DNA of 5,074 nucleotides, from contig JARBCG010000043.1 of assembly GCA_028803175.1 (NCBI GenBank), forward strand, positions 1 to 5,074. The letters run 5' to 3'. Within the stretch, counting starts at the first letter, position 1. Each line of letters starts with the position of its first letter. The stretch comes from Wolbachia sp. (GTDB lineage Bacteria > Pseudomonadota > Alphaproteobacteria > Rickettsiales > Anaplasmataceae). This document shows, in pieces, positions 5,019-5,074 of this stretch. The notes under the pieces were generated by a model. The model saw nothing but the letters and a program-made list of their open reading frames with translations. It had not been told where the DNA came from and searched no databases. A program made the position numbers and the translations under genes.

Positions 5019-5074
5019 ATGGAAAGAATAGCATAGAATTATTTTGCTTTGTAGATGATCTTTGTAAAATAGTA
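5019..5074 (+). pseudogene. Possible N-terminus of a transposase, cut by window edge
   Basis: ATG 5019 has GAGG at 5007-5010 eight bases upstream and reads MERIA then stop. Skipping two bases gives IELFCFVDDLCKIV to the end of the window. A start of the type MxxIxELFCxxDDFCK is what I associate with IS982- and IS4-like transposases. The apparent ancestral reading would be MERI followed by IELFCFVDDLCKIV, so this copy seems frameshifted within its first codons. Only 18 residues are visible, so the family assignment is tentative. The start sits directly after the end of the dispersed repeat. Confidence 0.4.

Noticed and set aside
4828..5031. 67-codon plus-strand ORF as a real small protein
   Set aside because: It has no ribosome binding site, and its N-terminal half is in a different frame from the part that aligns with copy A. 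It is better explained as a remnant.
1..5074. CRISPR array or phage attachment site
   Set aside because: No regularly spaced repeats were found. The only direct repeat pair of note (1387 and 2149) is a diverged copy of coding sequence, not an integrase core with a phage gene nearby.

Overview
The window looks like a piece of a Wolbachia-type genome (Alphaproteobacteria, Rickettsiales, Anaplasmataceae). The base composition is very AT-rich. The rplY-pth gene pair has the sequence style of that group. The two housekeeping genes are followed by decayed insertion-sequence pieces, gene fragments and coiled-coil proteins of unknown function, as is common in these endosymbionts. The genus call is recognition by eye, not a database result.

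Layout: Positions 1-238 are an AT-rich leader with a good sigma70-type promoter (TTGAAA, 16 bp, TATAAT). Positions 239-1422 hold a plus-strand two-gene unit: rplY (ribosomal protein L25, long Ctc/TL5 form) and pth (peptidyl-tRNA hydrolase). The rplY stop and the GTG start of pth share one base, so translational coupling is likely. Positions 1423-2378 are a graveyard. They hold a frameshifted N-terminal remnant of an IS66-type transposase (plus), a frame-disrupted minus-strand pseudogene of an unrecognised protein, a second 40-bp copy of the 3' end of pth, and a short open C-terminal fragment of another unrecognised gene (plus). Two strong hairpins at 2445-2506 separate this from the minus-strand block.

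Positions 2511-4586 (minus strand) hold two ORFs: a 356-residue protein (helical N-terminal part, probable beta-rich middle domain), then a 327-residue almost pure coiled coil. They are in the same reading frame, only 21 bases apart and separated by two in-frame stops (TAA and TAG). The residues between the stops fit the coiled coil. The pair may be one ancestral gene of about 690 codons that has been split, or two tightly linked cistrons.

Positions 4587-5074 hold the probable promoter of that block and AT-rich non-coding sequence. They also hold a second, divergent remnant of the 1613-2148 pseudogene, in opposite orientation, and what may be the frameshifted first residues of a transposase running off the right edge.

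Functionally, only rplY and pth can be assigned a job (ribosome assembly around 5S rRNA, and recycling of peptidyl-tRNA). The minus-strand coiled-coil block is the only other well-preserved coding region and the best candidate for something undescribed. I saw no CRISPR array, no intact mobile element and no convincing tRNA or rRNA gene.
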